Source of the DNA: Eriocheir sinensis
Taxonomy: Eukaryota; Arthropoda; Malacostraca; Decapoda; Varunidae
Length of the DNA stretch: 64,000 nucleotides
Direction: 5' to 3'
Assembly (NCBI RefSeq): GCF_024679095.1
Contig: NC_066522.1
Location: 15,422,329 to 15,486,328, forward strand
The notes below the pieces were generated by a model that did not search any database, was not told the DNA's origin, and saw only the letters and a list, made by a program, of their open reading frames with translations. Below are positions 21,350 through 34,310 of this stretch, one piece after another; within the stretch, counting starts at the first letter, position 1, and every line of letters begins with the position of its first letter. Made by a program: the position numbers and the translations under genes.

Positions 21350-22010
21350 CACGCTTCCCTCCCCCCAACACACAAACCACACAGCGCTTTTGACGGAATG
21401 GCACACGTCCGTAACATAACTCAGACATCTCGTAGGAGGAGGAAAGAAAAAAAGTCCTTGACATACTCCTGATTTAGTAGCTGCTGCGTCTCCCCCACAC
21501 AGCATCATAAATAATTATCTTTACTTGATGGTGGTAGGCGTTGTAGGCGGGAGGGACAGCTTGATAGGTAGATAAAGATAGAGAAATAGACATATAGATA
21601 GAGGTAATTATACAGAAATATACATACAGACGTTTTATAGCACATTATACATAAATCATAACACTATGCAAATGACTTAAATACCTCGCCATTATCTACA
21701 TCACTTCCATTACCCACCCACTCACCCATTCTCTCCTCCACCCACGCCCATCCACCCGCCTCACAATCCACGCCATCCATCGGCAGAAGCGGGAAGACGC
21801 GGCTGGCAAACTTCACGTAAAAGAACTCCAAAAGTAATTAATATATCAACTGCCTGATGGATCCCCTCTGGGCCTGGCGTAAGGGCAATCAGCGGGAATA
21901 AATTGCAGCGCCTGGACTTAAAATTGGCCTGCGTTCTGCCGTCCCGGGGTGCCTCGAGGCTGTTAGCGTTATGCCTCTTTGGTATGAGGTGTGTGAGGAG
22001 GTAGAGGGGG
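21346..22010. other. Unique sequence
   Basis: 21560-21610 has TAGATAGA-like words. 21800-21970 is balanced unique DNA with TAATTAATATATCAACTGCC. No gene was recognised. Confidence 0.45.
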
Positions 22011-22162
22011 GGGGGGTATGGATTTGGGAGGCGTGTGTCTGTGGGTTAGGGTGGAGGGATGTCTGGGGGTTGGTTGTATGTGTGGGCGTGTTGGCTTATG
22101 TGTGTGTCTGCTTATGTGTGGGGGTGGAGTGAGGCGAATGTGTGGGATCTTGGGGTAGAAAT

Positions 22163-22231
<69 letters not shown>

Positions 22232-22270
22232 TGTGTGTGTGTGGGAGGCGGGTGTCTGTGTGTGTGTGCG
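22011..22270. repeat. TG/GGTGTG-rich tract with (TG)n core
   Basis: Degenerate G/T-rich DNA surrounds interrupted TG runs at 22165-22243. Cys-Val and Trp-rich frames are artefacts. Confidence 0.92.
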
Positions 22271-22289
22271 TGAGTGACTGAGTGTACGT

Positions 22290-22505
22290 GCTTGCAAGCC
22301 TCCTCCTCCTTCTCGTCCTTGTCATCCTCCCTCTCTTCCTCCACCTCCTCCTCCTCCTCCTCCTCATCTTCCTCCTTATCCTCCTCCTCCTCCTCCTCCT
22401 CCTCCTCCCCGTACTTTTCCCTCTCTTCCTCCTTCTCCTCATCCTTCTCCTCCTCCTCCCCGTCCTCCTCCTACTCTTCCTCCTCCTCCTCCTCCTCCTC
22501 CTTCC
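22290..22505. repeat. (CCT)n microsatellite with CTTCCT interruptions
   Basis: Degenerate CCT/CTC array of about 215 bp, all pyrimidine on the plus strand apart from a few A and G residues. Confidence 0.95.
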
Positions 22506-22835
22506 CCCCACGTGCCACTAATTCCACTTTCTAATCCCGGAGGTACAGCGTCTCTAAATTCTGCGCGAGTGTTCCATAAAAGAACGTCTTAGCCGGCGAT
22601 ATCCCGCCGCTCCAATGTTGCACTAAGACTTCTTTTTACTTCTGCCGCTTAAAATTTTGCTGAAAGAATAACAGCCGCTCATTTTGTTGAAAACTTTGTT
22701 GCATATGAAATGAACTTTCTTAAGTGTAACCTTTTAACCACCGACTAAGTCCTTCAATCTCGCCGACGCTTCCGAGACTTTAGGTTCTTATCGCCGAAGG
22801 TAGTTGGAGAAGGCGTTATAGCCAGCAATGTTGTG
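22506..22835. other. Unique sequence island
   Basis: Balanced composition with several CCGCT and TTTTGTTG words. No gene was recognised. Confidence 0.45.
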
Positions 22836-23465
22836 TTACGTTTTCCTCTTCCTCTTCTTCCCTTGTACTTAACCTAGCCGATCGCAAGTTCTAAATGTTT
22901 CTTCATCGTTTGAGATAATGAAATAAATTCGTCTTGTAGTTTGTTCCACCTCACATCTCCCTCTTCCAATCCCACTTTCTTGCAGCCTCCTCTCACTGTT
23001 TCACGTGCTTTCTCTTTCCTTGTACCTAACCTAGCCGATCACAGCTTCTGAAATATGTGCCTTCATTGTTAATTAAAGATAATCAAATAAAATAATGATG
23101 TAGTTTGTCCATCTCTTGCCTCCTCTCCCCAATTTCACTTTCCTGCAGCCTCCTCTCACTGTGTTACGTGTTCATCTTCTTCCCCTTGCACCAAACCTAA
23201 CCGATCCTCTGAATGTATCTTAATCATCAAAGGTATTTTAATATAGAGTCATTTCTGCAGATAATCATGTATCGTCATATCTTAGCATTTTCTTCTTCCT
23301 GATCTCACTTTCTCGGATTACAGTTTCTGAATGTCTTTTCATCGTCAATGGTATACTTAATATAGAGTTAAAGCTGTATATAATCATGTGTTGTCCTATC
23401 TCTGCAATTCCCTCTCCCTGTCTTCATTTCTTGGTCCTTCCTCTCACTCCCCTCACGTCTAAGGG
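22836..23465. repeat. Diverged tandem array, about 156-176-bp unit, 4 copies
   Basis: TTGTACTTAACCTAGCCGAT (22863), TTGTACCTAACCTAGCCGAT (23019) and TTGCACCAAACCTAACCGAT (about 23195) mark the first three units. A fourth, near 23325, has lost this anchor but keeps TTTCTGAATGTCTTTTCATC. CTCACTTTCT and CCTCCTCTCACTGT blocks also recur. Divergence shows this is older than the 19-kb array. Confidence 0.88.
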
Positions 23466-24210
23466 AGTTTAGTAATGTGTCAAATGTACAAATGTTATGT
23501 TTTTAGTATTTCGTCCCTGTCGCCCCTTCCCTCTGTTTAACCCGCCTTTTTGCAGCTTCCTCCTCCTCCTACTCATCATCATCTTCCCCCGCACACGCCC
23601 AGCCCAGCAAGTCGTCAATATTATACGTGCATCACCAGATCCATCTCCCAGCAAGTTAAGACTGTATGAAATCTATCTCCAGACCGTAATGGCGGCACGG
23701 CGGAGTCACTTTATGTTTGGGTAATAATTTATTTTTGTGGCTTTGCTTTACTTGAAAATAGTTTCCCTGGTGGTGCTGTATGCCCTCGGAACGTATATTT
23801 GGAGACTTCGGAGAGATACAACACAGCCATTACCTGCAGCAAATACTATACTTCACTGGTGGGATGTATATACCTTTAACCTTTACCTTGAAGGCTTAGA
23901 ATACTGTCTCTTTCTGAGCAATTACGCGAATACATCATGGATCAGTAGAATGGTTGTCGGTAAAGTAATTCGCAACGTGTTTTGTGTATTACATTTCTCA
24001 GTGATCTTTGTGAATATTCATCAAGGCTTAGTTAGGTGTGTGATGCAGTGACTTAGTGGTGAAGCGAGTGAAAACAGGCTATTTGTGTTGGTAGTAATGC
24101 AGTGAATGCGTTTTTGTAACAATATTATTTTTTGTGTAGTTACCAACCTGCCTTCCGTTTCCTCTGTATTGCTTTTGTGGATATTTGAACACATGCACAC
24201 ACAAACAGAT

Positions 24211-24211
<1 letters not shown>
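23466..24211. other. Unique sequence, no recognised gene
   Basis: A 104-codon plus-strand frame at 23737-24051 is hydrophobic but matches no family known to me. 23550-23720 is GC-richer. No convincing splice structure was found. Confidence 0.4.
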
Positions 24212-24271
<60 letters not shown>

Positions 24272-24500
24272 GTTAAACAAACACACACATAGCATTCCAT
24301 CGTCACAACAAGCGCGACCATCACCCCATTCTCACCCCCGTATAACATAACTGTACCATTACCCAAACAACCCTCACCACCACACACAACCCCTCTACTC
24401 CCCCACACACACCCGACACACACATCCACACACTACACCATCCCATCCACCACCACCATCAGCACCACCACCATCTCCATCACCCGCCCGCCTGCCTGCC
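24212..24500. repeat. (CA)29 followed by degenerate CACC/ACACCC tract
   Basis: A pure CA run at 24212-24269, then C/A-rich degenerate repeats (CACCACCACC, ACACACCC) and GCCTGCCTGCC near 24490. Confidence 0.93.
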
Positions 24501-24800
24501 TGCCTCACACGACTACTTTCCCAAGAACTCGTCCTCTCGAGTTGGCCTCGTCCCTCAAACTTGTCTCGCCGGCACGCAAAAGAGGCAACTTCTAGCGGAT
24601 CATGTCAAGTGTCTTCGTGTTGGATCTTTCGATAGTTTTGTTGGTGGTCGTGGTGTTGGTGTTTATGGTATTGGCAGAAATGGTGTTGGTGTTGGTGTTG
24701 GTGGTCTTTGTGGTGGTGGAGCCCTTGCATGTGATACTACAGATAACGAGGAGCTCGCCTACACGGAAAGTTTAAAAGACCAACTCAGCTAACTTCATCT
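24501..24800. other. Unique sequence with GGTGTT microsatellite
   Basis: A degenerate GTTGGTG/GGTGTT tract occupies about 24635-24720. The rest is unclassified. Confidence 0.6.
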
Positions 24801-25010
24801 CTCCCACGCAACGTTGCTAGATTGTCGTATTCAGCCTCCTATGTTTGCCGATTTCCGACCCAAAAACTGCCTCCTCGACCCCAATAACTGCCTTCATATA
24901 TGGCTATCGTTAAAATGGTTAACTATTGGTGTTTTTTGGATATAGCTATGACTCGGAAACTGGTAAATACGAGGCTCTGAGTACGATAGTCTGGCAACGG
25001 TGCTCCCACG
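24801..25010. mobile_element. hAT-like MITE, copy 1 (194 bp plus 8-bp TSDs)
   Basis: The element spans 24809-25002. Its left end reads CAACGTTGCTAGATTGTCGT. The reverse complement of its right end reads CACCGTTGCCAGACTATCGT, and both continue with ATTCAG or ACTCAG and then CCTC. These are imperfect terminal inverted repeats of about 30 bp. Identical 8-bp direct repeats CTCCCACG flank it at 24801-24808 and 25003-25010. Ends of the form CA...TG with 8-bp target-site duplications are characteristic of the hAT superfamily. At 194 bp with no transposase frame it is non-autonomous. A same-length relative lies at 44601-44794. Confidence 0.88.
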
Positions 25011-25418
25011 CTGTCCTTCCCTTCCTCTTCCTCTTCCTCCCCAGCCACTCAGTTACACATCCACTCATCCATCCACTTACGTACATCCTCCACAACCTCC
25101 ACCCACTCACACATAACCCCACACAAACTATCACGTACACAAACACGTACACGCACAGAATCCCGTTAGTTTAAGCTATACTCGCCCGCTCACGAGGGTT
25201 GGAATGGTGCCTCTGATGTCTGTGTGTATTGTAATTATGGTGATCGAGGAATACAAACAAACACACCGCTACTACTACTATGATTGCCTTTCCTTTCCGA
25301 CATAACCTCCTTCTTCCTCCTTCACCTCCTCCTCTTCTTCTCTCCCCTCCTTCAAGCTGGGGGACGTGATTCTGACACAGACAGGAGTTTTATATTTCTT
25401 CTTTCCCTCTCTCTTTAT

Positions 25419-25420
<2 letters not shown>
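25011..25420. other. Unique sequence with CT/CAC-rich patches
   Basis: 25020-25160 is C/A-rich with ATCCA and CACAC words; 25290-25350 is CCT-rich. No gene was recognised. Confidence 0.5.
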
Positions 25421-25487
<67 letters not shown>

Positions 25488-25536
25488 GGACTCGATAATA
25501 AACACACACACTCTCTCTCTCTCTCCCTCTCTCTCT
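25421..25536. repeat. (CT)32 and a second short CT run
   Basis: A pure CT run at 25421-25485, then ACACACACTCTCTCTC with degenerate CT repeats to 25536. Confidence 0.96.
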
Positions 25537-25906
25537 CCCCTGCCCCAGGTCGCCGGCCAGCCCAACACTGTTCCGTACATACTTTGCATAATCTGGCCAT
25601 TCTGCTTGTCCGGGTGCTATTCGTTTATCTCTATCTTTAGCACTAATAGCATTGCTTTCGTTGGTGTGAATATACTCGCTTGCCTCTGTTTGGGTTCCGG
25701 GTCGTCCTTTCCTTCTTTTCTTTCCTCCTTTTCCTTCCTTTTTTTTTTTTTTTGCTCCATTTTTCGATGTTGTTGCTTACTATTTCGTGTGTCTGCTTTT
25801 AGTTATGTTTATTTATATATTTATCTTTTTTTCTTATGGTCTATCTTTGTTTTTGTAATTCAATATGTGTATCTCTCTGTCTGTGCCCATGTGCGTCTGC
25901 CCTTGT

Positions 25907-25913
<7 letters not shown>
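25537..25913. other. Unique T-rich sequence
   Basis: T-rich, with a T15 tract at about 25740 and no recognisable gene. Confidence 0.5.

Positions 25914-26394
<481 letters not shown>

Positions 26395-26432
<38 letters not shown>
26395..26432. repeat. (CA)19 microsatellite
   Basis: A pure CA run at the left edge of a long purine block. Confidence 0.97.
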
Positions 26433-26436
<4 letters not shown>

Positions 26437-27229
26437 CATCAATGGTGACAAGGTGTGATGAAGAGGGAGTGAGGTGAGAGAGGAGAGGAGAGGAAAGGAG
26501 GGAGGTGGGAGGAGGAGGAGGAGGAGGAGGAGGAGGAGGAGGAGAGAGAAGATTAGGCTGGAGAGTAGAGAGGACGAGAGAAAGAAAGAGAGCAAGGAGA
26601 TGATGAAGGGAAAGTAGGTGGTGGAGGTGATGGTGGTGGTGGTGATGATGGTGGTGGCAGAGAGCAAGTGATGGGATGGGATGAAATGGAGTTAAAGTGA
26701 TGATGGGAGAGAAGGGACACAGGAGAAAGAGAAGCTATAGAAGAGGAAAATAGAGAGAAGGCAGAAAGGAAGGGAAGACTAACACAGAAAACTTGTTGGT
26801 ATTGATGGACAGCAGGTAATGGAATGAAACGGGTGAAGACCGGGAATGGAGGATGCTACAGAAGGGAAAGAGGAGAGGAAACAGAAGAGGTTAGGGAAAA
26901 AGAAAAGCGGGGAACAGAAGGGAAAGAGAGAGCGAGTTGTGGTAGCGTTGCAGGACACACGAGATGAAACAGGCTAATACTGGAGATAAAAAGAAATGAG
27001 ATGAAAGGAGGCTGTAGAGTAGGGAGCAAAAGAGATGAAAAAAGAGGCAAGCTGGAATTGAAAAGGGAAAATTGGTACCGGATGAGAGGAAGAAGAGGGC
27101 AGAAGAGGAGAGGAGGAAACGAGAATGGAGGAGGGAAAGAGAAGGAAGATAGAAAGCAGAGATGGAAAGTAGGATACGAAGAATGATAGAAAATGGAAAA
27201 TAGAAAATAGAGGACAGGGAGAGGACAAA
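26433..27229. repeat. Polypurine block with (GGA)11
   Basis: G/A-rich DNA throughout; GGA repeats at about 26510-26543 and GGTGGTGAT words at 26620-26655. Long minus-strand Ser/Pro/Leu frames are artefacts. Confidence 0.85.
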
Positions 27230-27640
27230 GAGAGAGAAAGGTAGGTAGAGGAATTGGTAAAATACAAATGACGTGAGGAGGAGTTAAGGGAAAGAAGGAA
27301 AGGGAGGAGAGGGAGGGAACAGGGAAGTGAGAGAAAAAAAAGAGATGAGAGTACAGAAGAGTGGAGGAAAGGAGAAGAGGAAGAGAGAGAGGAAAGTGCG
27401 TAGAGTTAGTGGTATGAGGCAGATGACGTGAGCAGGAGTGAAGGGAAGGGAAAATGAGGTAAGGGAGGGAGCAGGGAAAGGAGAGAAAAAAAGGGACGAA
27501 AGAGGGGAGGCGGAGGAAAGGACAGGAAAGGAGGGACTGAGTAAGGGAGGTGGAGGCAGTGGTATGGGACAGATAACGTGAGCAGGAGTGAAGGGACAGA
27601 GAAGGGAGGGGAGGGAGCAGGGAAGTGAAGGGTGACATTG
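27230..27640. repeat. Purine-rich tandem array, about 152-bp unit
   Basis: ATGACGTGAG or ATAACGTGAG followed by AGGAGT occurs at about 27269, 27424 and 27574. Each is followed by GGGAGGGA(A/G)CAGGGAA and, in the first two units, GAGAAAAAAA. About 2.6 units. Confidence 0.85.
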
Positions 27641-28210
<570 letters not shown>

Positions 28211-28379
28211 TATTTTTTTCTCTCTCCAGCATCCTCTCCCTTGCCCGTTATTTGGTCTCCCGTTTTATCCTTTTCCACAGTGAATAAAAAAGAAAGTGGA
28301 GCAAGGTTGAGATGAAAGATTAGCGTGCCAGGTACTCTTCAATTTGACCAGGTGGAACAGGTGGCCCAGGTGAGACGAT

Positions 28380-28989
<610 letters not shown>

Positions 28990-29420
28990 TTTTCATATTC
29001 TTTTCCTGCTTTTTCCTGTTTATATATTTTTCTTTGCATTCTCTCTACATATTCCTGTTTCCAGCTCCTCCTCTTTATCATTTGTTTTCTTTGTTTTCTC
29101 TCCATATTCATTTCCTGCGCCTGTTTATATTTCCTTCTTTGTTTTCTTTCTATATATTCCTGTTTCTCGCTTGTCCTGTCTATCATTTGTTTTCTTTGCT
29201 TTCTCTCTATATTTATTTCCTGATCCTGTTTATGATTCTCCTTTGTTTTCTTTCTATATATTCCTGTTTTTCGCTTGTCCTGTCTATCATTTGTTTTCTT
29301 TGCTTTCTCTCTACTTATATTCCTGTTTTTTGCCTCTCCTTTTCATCATTTTGTTTTCTTTGTCTTCTCTCTACATGTTCCTGTTTCCTGCTTCTCCTTT
29401 TTTATCGTTATTTTTCCTCC
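28990..29420. repeat. T-rich minisatellite, about 55-60-bp units
   Basis: Seven or so diverged units contain TTTTCTTTG(C/T)TTTCTCTC, then TATATTCCTGTTT and TCCT(G/T)T. A higher-order unit of about 120 bp (CGCTTGTCCTGTCTATCATT) is visible at 29169 and 29273. Leu/Phe/Ser frames are artefacts. Confidence 0.88.
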
Positions 29421-29819
29421 TTTTTTTCCTGTGTGCCTCTTTTTCCATCATCGCCCTTAATATTATTCATTGCCTCGTTTCGCCTTTCATCATCGTGTAC
29501 ATTATTTTTACGTTCCTCTTTTTTTTTTTTTTGGCGTCGCTCCGAATATTTAGACGTATTAATCCGGAAGATGAGGAAAAATATTAAAAGTATTTCGTAA
29601 TTATAGAAGCAATTAATGAGATGAATCTCCCATCAGCTCCATTATCAGACTCATAATTACTTTGAGAGAAGGAGGAAGGAAGGAAAGGGGAGGGGGAGGA
29701 AAGCGAGGAGTGAGGGAAAGTAGGAGGGAAGGAGGAGGAGGAGGTTTGGGAGTATGGAGGAAGGGAGAGACGGAGGGACGGAGTTAGGAGGAGAGGGAGG
29801 TACAGAGAGGGAGGGAGAG

Positions 29820-29823
<4 letters not shown>
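29421..29823. other. Unique AT-rich segment then purine-rich lead-in
   Basis: 29540-29665 has AT-rich words with several TAATTA-type motifs (GTAATTATAGAAGCAATTAA). 29665-29823 is G/A-rich. No gene was recognised. Confidence 0.45.
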
Positions 29824-29890
<67 letters not shown>

Positions 29891-29921
29891 AGAAGAAAAA
29901 GAAGAAAAAGAAGAAGAAAAG
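29824..29921. repeat. (GA)31 followed by (GAA)n
   Basis: A GA run at 29824-29886 changes into GAA units to about 29921. Confidence 0.96.
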
Positions 29922-30314
29922 GCCGGGAGGGAAAATATGTATCAGGAAATGAGTTTGTGATTTATTTCTAGTCAGGGAAAAAATGGAGGAAGAAATAAGT
30001 ATATATCACTGGAGCCAAAAAAAAACCTGTCATTGGAGAGAGAAGAAAAGGCTTTATAAGGAGATTAATAACAAGGAATATTAATTAGAATAAGTCATAG
30101 GGAAAAAATGTTAATTAAGGAAAAGGAGATGACGTACAGAAAAATATGAAAGGAAGACGAAATTAGAAGGGAGAGGGAAAGAAAAACAATACTAGCTCGT
30201 GAGTAAAGAAGGAGAAGCCACGAGAATACTAACGATGATGATAATGATGATGATGCTGATATTTAGATACTTTCTCCGAAGATATGAAATTACATGTATA
30301 TAAAAATGCAGCTT
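29922..30314. other. A-rich unique sequence
   Basis: A-rich, with a short GATGAT run at about 30233-30256. Nothing else recognised. Confidence 0.5.
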
Positions 30315-31065
30315 CCCTTTGTACCACCTATGGCCAATTTTCATGCTAACTGATCTATTATACTTGCTAACTACATGCCTCCACCCCTCTCCCTGCACAC
30401 AAAACTCTATTCCATCCCTTTCCCTAATGCAAGAGTTAACCCTACTGTCATTCTTTCAACTCTTTTACTGGTTTTACATTGCTGTCTCCCTTTGCACCAC
30501 ATATGGCTGATTTTCATACTAAATGCTCCAATATCCTTGCTAACTACTTTCCTCCACCCCCTCGCTGCACACAAAATTCTACACCATCCCTTTCCCTAAT
30601 GCAAGAGTTAACCCTACTGTCATTCTTTCAACTCTTTTATTGATTTTACATTGCCGTTTCCCTTTGCACCACATATCGCTAACTTTCATGCTAACCGATC
30701 TATTATACTTGCTAACTACATTCCTCCACCCCTCTCGCTGCACACAAAATTCTACTCTATCCCTTTCCTTAATGCAAGAGTCAACCCTACTGTCATTCTT
30801 TCAACTCTTTTACTGGTTTTACATTGCCGTTTCCCTTTGCACCACATATCGCTAATTTTCATGCTAACTGATCTATTACACTTGCTAACTACATGCCTCC
30901 ACCCCCTCGCTGCACACAAAATTCCACTCCATCCCTTTCCCTAATGCAAGAGTCAACCTTACTATCGTTCTTTCATCCCCTAAAGCAGGAGTTAATTTTA
31001 CAATCATTTTTTTCATAGCCTAATGCAAGAGTTAACCATTATATCGTTCGTTCATCTCTTTTACT
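30315..31065. repeat. Tandem array, 173-bp unit, 4 copies plus decayed tail
   Basis: CCCTTTG(T/C)ACCACxTATxGC starts at 30315, 30488, 30660 and 30833, giving periods of 173, 172 and 173 bp. Each unit includes TTTTCATGCTAACTGATCTA or a variant, CTTGCTAACTAC, CTGCACACAAAA, and TAATGCAAGAGTTAACC with CTGTCATTCTTTCAACTC. After 30985 only the TAATGCAAGAGTTAACC half-unit repeats, in decayed form, to about 31065. Similarity between copies is high, and the unit length is close to that of many arthropod satellites. Confidence 0.96.
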
Positions 31066-31210
31066 CGTAGCCTCTAGAGCAGCCCTCCTTCCACACTTTT
31101 TCATCATGTATATAATAATGAGTTTCAAAGAGGTGTATCAAGTCGACGCTTCAGCAAGATTTAATGTCGCTTTTCACCTTCTTTCTCTGTCTCCTTTAAT
31201 ATGGAGAGAT

Positions 31211-31214
<4 letters not shown>

Positions 31215-31298
<84 letters not shown>
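31215..31298. repeat. (GA)42 microsatellite
   Basis: A pure GA run of about 84 bp. Confidence 0.98.
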
Positions 31299-31301
<3 letters not shown>

Positions 31302-31339
31302 GAAATAATTATATCACCACATTTTGTAGGCCATTAACT

Positions 31340-31625
31340 ATGAAGGGGAGACCACCACCACCACCACCACCATAACCATCACCACCATTATTAAAACCAC
31401 CACCTCCACTATCACGAGCCTCATTATCAACACCACCACAACCGCACCATCACTTCTAACATCACCACACCCACAACTACCACCATCACCATCTCGACCA
31501 ACATCACCACCACCAATAACAACAAGAACAACACAAATCAATAACAAAGAACAGCAACACCACCACTACTATCACCACCACCACCACGACCACCACCAAC
31601 ACCATCACCACCACCACCATCGGAC
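31340..31625. repeat. CCA/CAT trinucleotide-rich tract
   Basis: Degenerate CACCAC, ACCATC and AACAAC units over about 285 bp, with a pure CCA core at 31350-31372. Confidence 0.9.
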
Positions 31626-32011
31626 CAACGTGGGAAAAAACAAAGTTGTAATCGAGTTGAGCTGATGTGGAGAAGGAGGGCAGACAGGTAGAGAGGGAGG
31701 GGGGGGGTGGAATGAGGGGAGAGGGAAAGGGAAGAGAACGTAAAGAGAGGTGGAAGTCTAAAGCTCTGAATGGGAATAGGTGTTTAAAGGGAATGGGGAA
31801 GAGGAGAAGGGAATGAGAGGTAGAAAGGAAGGTAAGAGAAGGGAGGGGAGGGGAGGAGAGAGTTTAGAAGGACGGGGAGGGAAGGAGGTAATTGGCGTGG
31901 GAAAGGAGGGGAAGGGAATTGAAGGGAAGGGATGGGAAGGCAGGAGGAAGGGGAAAGAGATAGGAGGAGCGAAGGGCATCGAGGCAAAAAGGAAATGGCT
32001 TGTGTAGAGGA

Positions 32012-32015
<4 letters not shown>
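31626..32015. repeat. Purine-rich GGGAAGG block
   Basis: From about 31670 the plus strand is G/A-rich with GGGAAGGG and GGAGGGGA words. No gene. Confidence 0.8.

Positions 32016-32073
<58 letters not shown>
32016..32073. repeat. (TG)29 microsatellite
   Basis: A pure TG run. Confidence 0.98.
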
Positions 32074-32075
<2 letters not shown>

Positions 32076-32219
32076 CTATTTTGTTCACTTTTAATCGGTT
32101 TCTGTTTATTTACGTGTCGCCTTTGTTTCATATTTTTACATAAAGGATTTAACTCTTATCGTTCATGCTCTGCCCCCAATTAATGTTGTTGATGCCTTGA
32201 TAACCACTACAACAACTTT

Positions 32220-32307
32220 TACTACTACTACTGCTACTACTACTACTACTACTACTGCCGCTGCTAATATTAATAATGGATGCTACCACACGCACACACC
32301 CAAATGA

Positions 32308-32368
<61 letters not shown>
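32220..32368. repeat. (ACT)n and (CA)28 microsatellites
   Basis: ACT units at about 32220-32257, then a CA run at 32312-32368. Confidence 0.95.
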
Positions 32369-32372
<4 letters not shown>

Positions 32373-32770
32373 GAGCGGTTCGAGGAGTTGGTATTGTTTT
32401 TCCGTTATTAAGTGAACAAAATGTGTGCAGACAACGGCGATTGTTGCGAAATCAATTAGGAAATGGGTGTAAACATTTCAACTTAATATGAAATTGTTGG
32501 AAACATAATCAAGCAGAAAGGCATCGGTCTTACAAAACTGCGTGCGCGTGATAGTTGTGCCGCTCGTTGAGGTGCCGACCCCCCCCTGATGCCCCACCCC
32601 CGCCCCCTCCTTGCCCCGGCCCTGCCCCGCCGCTCCTGGCCCCGTCCCGCCGCCTAACGAAGCTCCAGCACGCAAAAAGACGTGAGAGGGAGAGAAAAAG
32701 TGGTGATAACTGCAAGAAAAAATGAAAGGCAGAGTGCAGCCAAAAGAAATTCATTTTTTAGAGTTCTGCT

Positions 32771-32774
<4 letters not shown>
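32369..32774. other. Unique sequence with C-rich patch
   Basis: 32575-32660 is very C-rich with CpGs (GCCCCACCCCCGCCCCCTCC). No gene was recognised. Confidence 0.45.
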
Positions 32775-32862
<88 letters not shown>

Positions 32863-32869
32863 GTGTGTG

Positions 32870-32925
<56 letters not shown>

Positions 32926-32942
32926 CACACACACACACACAC
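32775..32942. repeat. Compound (AT)42 - (GT)5 - (AC)35 microsatellite
   Basis: AT occupies 32775-32858, GT 32861-32870 and AC 32873-32942, with one CG interruption near 32918. The GTGTGTTTACACAC junction is itself palindromic. Confidence 0.97.
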
Positions 32943-34310
32943 CTTTCAGGCCACGAAACTTTCCAGAGTTAAAGAGAAAGAAAATTTTCTTCCTTCCCGT
33001 CTTCACGCCCTCACGTCAGCGCTGCCCTCCAGACTCTCGGGGCGGCGGCGGGGACCTTCGTGCAGTGATACGTCATTGCAAGGAGTGTTGATAGAGAATA
33101 TTTTTGGAACTAAAGTTTGCAGACGGCGAGCGATGAAGGAAGGAGAGAGGAGAGGAGCGAGGGTGTCTGAAGGTGACGGTACTCGAGGCGAAGCAAGAGG
33201 CGCGAGTGAAGGTCGGCGGAAAGGCCTGGATCGGATTCCGTTTGCTCAGGAAATGTTTGAGAGAAGGAAGAGGTGGCGGAATACACTGGAACACGCTAGA
33301 AGCAACACACTGACGAAGAACAGCCGTTTGTTTAGGCTCTTCTTATTGGTTTCCCCAACACTGCAACAGAAGTATTCTTAAACGAGTCCCACAATAATGA
33401 CGTGCACATAATTAACCAGTGCGGCGAGAACATTCCAAGGCGGTGTTGATATGTCTGATGTTGATGTTGATAATATGCAAAGAACGCTGTATCAGGGCCT
33501 TTCTTTGTGTCCTCATCAACGGTCGTCTCATCAGAGTGGCTCTCAAAGACGCCGAGGCCCATCGTTGAGGACCCGCATCTGGCCATCATGAAGTTGCAAC
33601 TGTGAAATGCGAGCCACAATTAGCTTCTCCTCAACAGCCTCATTTTAGCGCGAATCCTTGCAAGTTGCTGTTGAGAACTGGACCTGGAAACACATTCTCC
33701 GGAGCTTCTGGCCCCGCATTACCATTACTGTGATTTACTAACTCTTGCCCGTTTAGCGCCGCGGGTTGTTGCTCAGACTTGCCTCACGACTCTCCCTCAT
33801 TCCGAGCATTATCTATTCAGCCCGGGAAGTTACGCGGCCGCTGTTCCAATGAGACAGCTGAAGGCCGCACTGCAGGGCATAATCTAGTCAGGGGTAAGAC
33901 GCGGCCGACCTTCCTGGCAGACACAGCAGCCCCGCCGACTCATCTTGCCGTAATATAGCCCCGCCAGCAGCCAGCTCCCTCCCGCGGCCTCTGGAGACGA
34001 CCATTCCAAGGTTTGAGAGTCAGAGAGGCTCGCCATTACCTCACCTGCAGCTTCTCTACAGCCGGCGGCACCAAGTCTCCTCCTGCAGTAAGAGAATGGC
34101 GGACTCAAGCCTCACGACCTCCAAGTTAGGTAATTGTGGGCGGCAGCCGCGCACTCGCCATGGACTGCAAAAATTTGGCAAGGAAGAAGAGCCAGCCGGA
34201 GTTTAAAGGAGCCAAGTCTTGTATCCTTTCCTTGCCCCCTTGCGTTTTACCGTTCCATATGGTCGTTCATGGTTCTCAGTGCCCTTCACTCCCTTCATGG
34301 ACATTCAAAC
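32943..34310. other. Largest non-repetitive stretch in the left half, moderately GC-rich
   Basis: About 1.4 kb lacks microsatellites. It includes CpG-bearing patches at 33020-33070 and 33720-34180. Frames of 60-170 codons exist but none shows a recognised domain. A speculative short first exon at 34096-34129 (ATG to a GTAATT donor) is discussed as a finding. Possible gene-proximal or regulatory DNA. Confidence 0.4.

Noticed and set aside
23737..24051. A 104-codon hydrophobic frame as a possible membrane protein
   Set aside because: No family resemblance, no codon or splice support, and AT-rich DNA readily gives hydrophobic frames.
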